NCBI GenBank assembly: GCA_020445045.1
Contig: JAGRHI010000113.1
Location: forward strand, 1 to 7,150
Direction of reading: 5' to 3'
Source: Candidatus Competibacteraceae bacterium
Lineage (GTDB): Bacteria > Pseudomonadota > Gammaproteobacteria > Competibacterales > Competibacteraceae
Length of the DNA stretch: 7,150 bases
Positions 4,261-7,150 of the stretch are shown piece after piece; positions within the stretch are counted from its first letter, which is position 1; every line of letters starts with the position of its first letter. A program made the translations under genes and the position numbers. Under the pieces are notes generated by a model. That model saw nothing but the letters and a program-made list of their open reading frames with translations. It ran no database searches and was not told where the DNA came from.

Positions 4261-7150
4261 CTAACCAATGGAAGCAACCCGATTCGCCACCCGCCGTTCC
4301 AACCGCCGCAAGCTCTTGAACGCGATGGCTCGAATCGCGCCATCCTCGCTCTTGTTGGCCAAAATGCCCTGCAACGCAGTTTGCGCCACCTCGCCGCCCA
4401 GCCGGCCCAAAGCCGCAATCGCGCTGGATCGCGCCGCTGCTTCTCCGTCGGTCGCGGTGGCGCGGTGGACCAGCGCCGCGACTTCCCGTTGCTCCAGATA
4501 AACCGGCAGCGCGGCTTGCCGCTGTTCGGCGCTGGCCAATAAACGGCCATCCGCGCCGGGCAGAACCGCCCGAAAAACAGGGCGTAAGGCCGCGCCATCG
4601 ACGTTCTTGGACCGCTCCAAATGCTGGAGTACGGGTTCGCCGCCCAGCCGGGTCAGGGCGGCGCTGGCCGCCGCGCGCACCCCGGAATCGACATCTTCCA
4701 AGGCTTGCAGTAATGCGTTGCGGTCCTTGGCATCGCCGCACTCGGCCAGACAACGGATCGCTTCGCAACGCACCGTGACCGGATGGCGGGGATCGGCGAG
4801 CGCGGCCCGCGCCGCTGGCACGACGGCGAGTTGCAATTGCCGGGCAGCCCACAGACTGGCTCGCCAAGCTTGCGCTTCCATGCCGGCCTGTTCCCATAAA
4901 TGCCGTTGGTCGGTCTGTCGCCAACCGTTTGCCGCCCGCTCCAGCGCGGCTTGCACGGCTCCCGCCAAATCCTGGTCGCCGCTGTTGCCAGCGATCCAGG
5001 CCGCTTCGGCGCGCGTTGCCGGCGCGTCGCCGCGCAGCAACTCGCCCAAGGCATCGCGGGAAAACGCTTGCCGGCGAATCAACCCGCGCCGCAATCGTTG
5101 CCGAACCTGTTGATCTTTCACCACGCCCAGCCGCTGGGTCAGGGTGGCGGGGTCGCCCTGCCGGGCCAGGAAGCGCGCGGCGGGCTGGCTGATCTCGGCG
5201 TATTCGCTGTTCAAAGCCAGCAGGTTGACCTGGGTGGCGTTGCTGGGATAAATCCGTCGCAACGCCTCCAAACCCGCCTTGCGCAGACCGGCGTCGCGCT
5301 GGTGCAGCAGCGACTCCAATACCGGCGCGGAAGCAGACACGCCAAGTTGACCCAATTCGACGGCGGCTCGTTGCCGGGCCATGCCGTTTTCGTAGGGGTC
5401 GCTGGCGAGGCGCTCCAGCAGGGCGCGGCTACGCTCGTCGCCGACGCGCCGCAAACCGCTCAGTGTCCGCCAGCGCAGTTCGCCCACGCCCTCGCGGGAC
5501 AGCCGTTCCAGGTTATCGCGCACCCGCTGGCGTTCGTCGGCGTCGGTCAGCCGGGGCAGTAACGCACCGAGGGCTTCGGCGGCGTCCGGGGCCAAGGCGC
5601 GGTCGTCGGCGGGCAAGTCAGCGCGTTGATCGAGCAAGGGTTCCAAGTATTCCAAAGCGCGCCGGTCGCCTAACTCGCCCAGCGCGGCGATGGCGCGTTT
5701 CCGCTCCACCTCCGTGCCCGCCGTGAAAGCCAGCAGCAGCGGCTGGAAGGCTTCCGGGCGTTGCTGCTTGGCCAAACCTTCGGCGGCGGCCAGCAACAGT
5801 TCGCGGCGGCCACCGATCAAGGCCCGCGTCAGTGGTTCCAGGCTGGCGCCCGGCATACCGGCGACGATGCGTTGCGCCAGTTGCGCGCAGGCCAGCGCCC
5901 GAATCGCCTCGTCGCGGTCGTCCAGCAGCCGGACCAGCAGCGTTTCCGCCTGTTTTGCCTCCAGGTTGCCCAACACCTCGACGACGCGGGTCCGAATCGC
6001 AGCGTTGTCGTGGTCGAGCAATGGCGGTAAGGCGTCCAGGGCCAATTCTTCCCGATAGCGCGGGTATTGCCGTCCGTCCGCCCGCTTTTGCTCCGGTTGG
6101 ACCCAGTCGCGTAACAGTTGCAACAACACGTCCAGGGCTTGGCCGTGATTAGCGGCTTTGTCTTTGTCCAGCAGCCAGCGGCCCAGCAGCGGCGCGGCGG
6201 CGATGTGGCCGATGCGGCCGAGGGCGCGCAGCAGGGCGGACCGGTCGGCGGTCAGGTCGGGATCGTCTTCCAGGCGCGTCGTTACGGCCTCGGCCGCCTG
6301 CGCCGAGACCTGTTCGTTCGGACGGGCGTGCGCCAAGACAACCAGCGCCTCCAGCGCTCGATTGGCGGTCCGCGATTCGCCGCGTAGGGCGGCGGCCAGT
6401 ACATCCAACGCCAGTGGCTCGCCGCGCTGGGCAAGACCCACGGCGGCGCGCAAGCGCAACTCCTCGTGTTCGCTTTCCAAGGCGCGGCTTAGAGCAGCGG
6501 CGATGCGCGGATCATTGGCGTCGAGCAGCCGATCCACCACCGTCAGCCGCAGATCGTCGTGGCGGCTGTTCAAGGCCAGCAACCAGGGTTCCAGACTGCC
6601 GGCGGGATACAAGCGAGGTAGTTGCTCCAGCGCGTGGCGGCGCGTCTCCGCGTTGGCGGCATCGACCGCGCCGCGAGCCAGGTCGGCGGCGCGCGTATCG
6701 CCGGTCGCGGCTAAAGCCAGCAGACGGTCGAAGGCATTACGGCCGAGGTCGGCGGAATCGACGTTCAAGGCCAGCGCCAGCGGCTCCAACGGTTCCAGCG
6801 GATGCAGTTCGGCCAGCGCGTTCAGCGCCGCTTGCCGGACCAGATGATGGGGATCGCCCAAGGCTTGGCGCAGCACCGGCAACACCGCTTCCCGGCCGAT
6901 GGCGGGTTGCTGGGCCAGCGCCGCGAGATGGGCGATGCTGTCGCGCCGCACTCGTTGATAATCGTCCGGTCCCTTGGCGACCGGCGCTTGCCGAATCAGA
7001 CCGGCGTAAGTTCCGAACGCGAGCCGCCATAGCTCGGACACGCTGGCTTGATCTTGCGCTTTGGGCGGTCGTCGCCCGCCACCGGCGAAGCGCAACACCG
7101 TCAGCAAGCGTTGGGTGGCGGAGTGGTTCGGCTGCGGCTTGCGCTGGAAC
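4261..7150 (-). CDS. Large HEAT-repeat scaffold protein (partial, N-terminus outside window)
   Basis: The frame is open from the window edge (about 962 residues visible) to a TAG at 4261-4263. A TTG at 7105-7107 lies in frame, but coding sequence continues upstream of it (FQRKPQPNHSATQRL), so the true start is probably beyond 7150. The whole visible part is an alpha-solenoid of HEAT/PBS-lyase-like repeats, each two helices of about 30-40 residues. Numbering from that TTG, clear second-helix signatures are VRQAALNALAEL (90-101), LRLRAAVGLAQRG (218-229, 'RLRAAVGLA'), IRTRVVEVLGNLE (371-383), RKRAIAALGELGD (469-481), RQRAAVELGQLG (578-589), LRKAGLEALRRIYP (608-621), VRAAASAALTRLGG (810-823) and IRAIAFKSLRRLE (925-937). 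There is no signal peptide, membrane helix or enzymatic motif in view. Such proteins act as protein-binding scaffolds. Very large bacterial ones are often found with MoxR-type AAA and vWA proteins, but no partner is visible here. Confidence 0.85.
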   Translation of the reverse strand, partial: FQRKPQPNHSATQRLLTVLRFAGGGRRPPKAQDQASVSELWRLAFGTYAGLIRQAPVAKGPDDYQRVRRDSIAHLAALAQQPAIGREAVLPVLRQALGDPHHLVRQAALNALAELHPLEPLEPLALALNVDSADLGRNAFDRLLALAATGDTRAADLARGAVDAANAETRRHALEQLPRLYPAGSLEPWLLALNSRHDDLRLTVVDRLLDANDPRIAAALSRALESEHEELRLRAAVGLAQRGEPLALDVLAAALRGESRTANRALEALVVLAHARPNEQVSAQAAEAVTTRLEDDPDLTADRSALLRALGRIGHIAAAPLLGRWLLDKDKAANHGQALDVLLQLLRDWVQPEQKRADGRQYPRYREELALDALPPLLDHDNAAIRTRVVEVLGNLEAKQAETLLVRLLDDRDEAIRALACAQLAQRIVAGMPGASLEPLTRALIGGRRELLLAAAEGLAKQQRPEAFQPLLLAFTAGTEVERKRAIAALGELGDRRALEYLEPLLDQRADLPADDRALAPDAAEALGALLPRLTDADERQRVRDNLERLSREGVGELRWRTLSGLRRVGDERSRALLERLASDPYENGMARQRAAVELGQLGVSASAPVLESLLHQRDAGLRKAGLEALRRIYPSNATQVNLLALNSEYAEISQPAARFLARQGDPATLTQRLGVVKDQQVRQRLRRGLIRRQAFSRDALGELLRGDAPATRAEAAWIAGNSGDQDLAGAVQAALERAANGWRQTDQRHLWEQAGMEAQAWRASLWAARQLQLAVVPAARAALADPRHPVTVRCEAIRCLAECGDAKDRNALLQALEDVDSGVRAAASAALTRLGGEPVLQHLERSKNVDGAALRPVFRAVLPGADGRLLASAEQRQAALPVYLEQREVAALVHRATATDGEAAARSSAIAALGRLGGEVAQTALQGILANKSEDGAIRAIAFKSLRRLERRVANRVASIG

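Noticed and set aside
4043..4924. 293-residue minus-strand ORF over the end of the HEAT gene
   Set aside because: It is an Arg/Gly/Ala-rich shadow frame of the GC-rich HEAT gene on the same strand, with no domain signature.
1..7150. tRNA, rRNA, CRISPR array, or insertion-sequence transposase
   Set aside because: No cloverleaf, rRNA-like stretch, regularly spaced repeats or transposase motifs were seen on either strand.

Overview
This window looks like a chromosomal segment of a GC-rich gammaproteobacterium. The main evidence is the end of a Uup-type ABC-F ATPase and high-GC codon usage in the outer genes. A Competibacter-like lineage would fit the flavour of the antitoxin remnant and the HEAT protein, but that is only an impression. 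The outer parts are resident genes. The middle (about 600-2560) is visibly more AT-rich and looks acquired.

Layout. (1) 1-329, plus strand: 3' end of uup, ending in the DNA-binding coiled-coil domain. (2) 330-742: no intact gene. It holds a minus-strand remnant of a Phd/YefM-type antitoxin that has lost its start and its toxin, then an AT-rich stretch with a TATAAT box just before position 720. (3) 721-2548: two consecutive units built like integron gene cassettes. Each begins at a G|TTRRRY-like point, carries one ORF whose stop codon lies inside the left core of a long imperfect palindrome (attC), and has a left core that mirrors the first bases of its own cassette. Cassette 1 encodes an unrecognised 388-residue protein with a C-terminal R-x4-H motif that could be a HEPN RNase-like active site. 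Cassette 2 encodes a 133-residue protein with two membrane helices and a PH-like tail. No integrase is visible, so this resembles an integrase-less attC cluster or a secondary-site insertion. (4) 2549-3369: a ModA/PBP-like substrate-binding protein whose signal peptide is out of frame with the mature domain, so it is probably decayed. (5) 3370-3523: a large inverted repeat. (6) 3524-3904, minus strand: a small secreted Asn/Gly-rich protein with a good ribosome-binding site. (7) 3905-4260: non-coding, with several short repeats and a hairpin. (8) 4261-7150, minus strand: a long HEAT-repeat scaffold protein, open at the window edge.

How the parts relate. The outer genes show no functional link to one another. 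The most interesting element is the cassette pair: an unknown two-domain protein and a small membrane protein captured behind uup, next to a broken antitoxin. Integron cassettes are known to carry phage-defence genes, and R-x4-H HEPN proteins are common in such systems. A defence role for cassette 1 is therefore a reasonable but unproven hypothesis.
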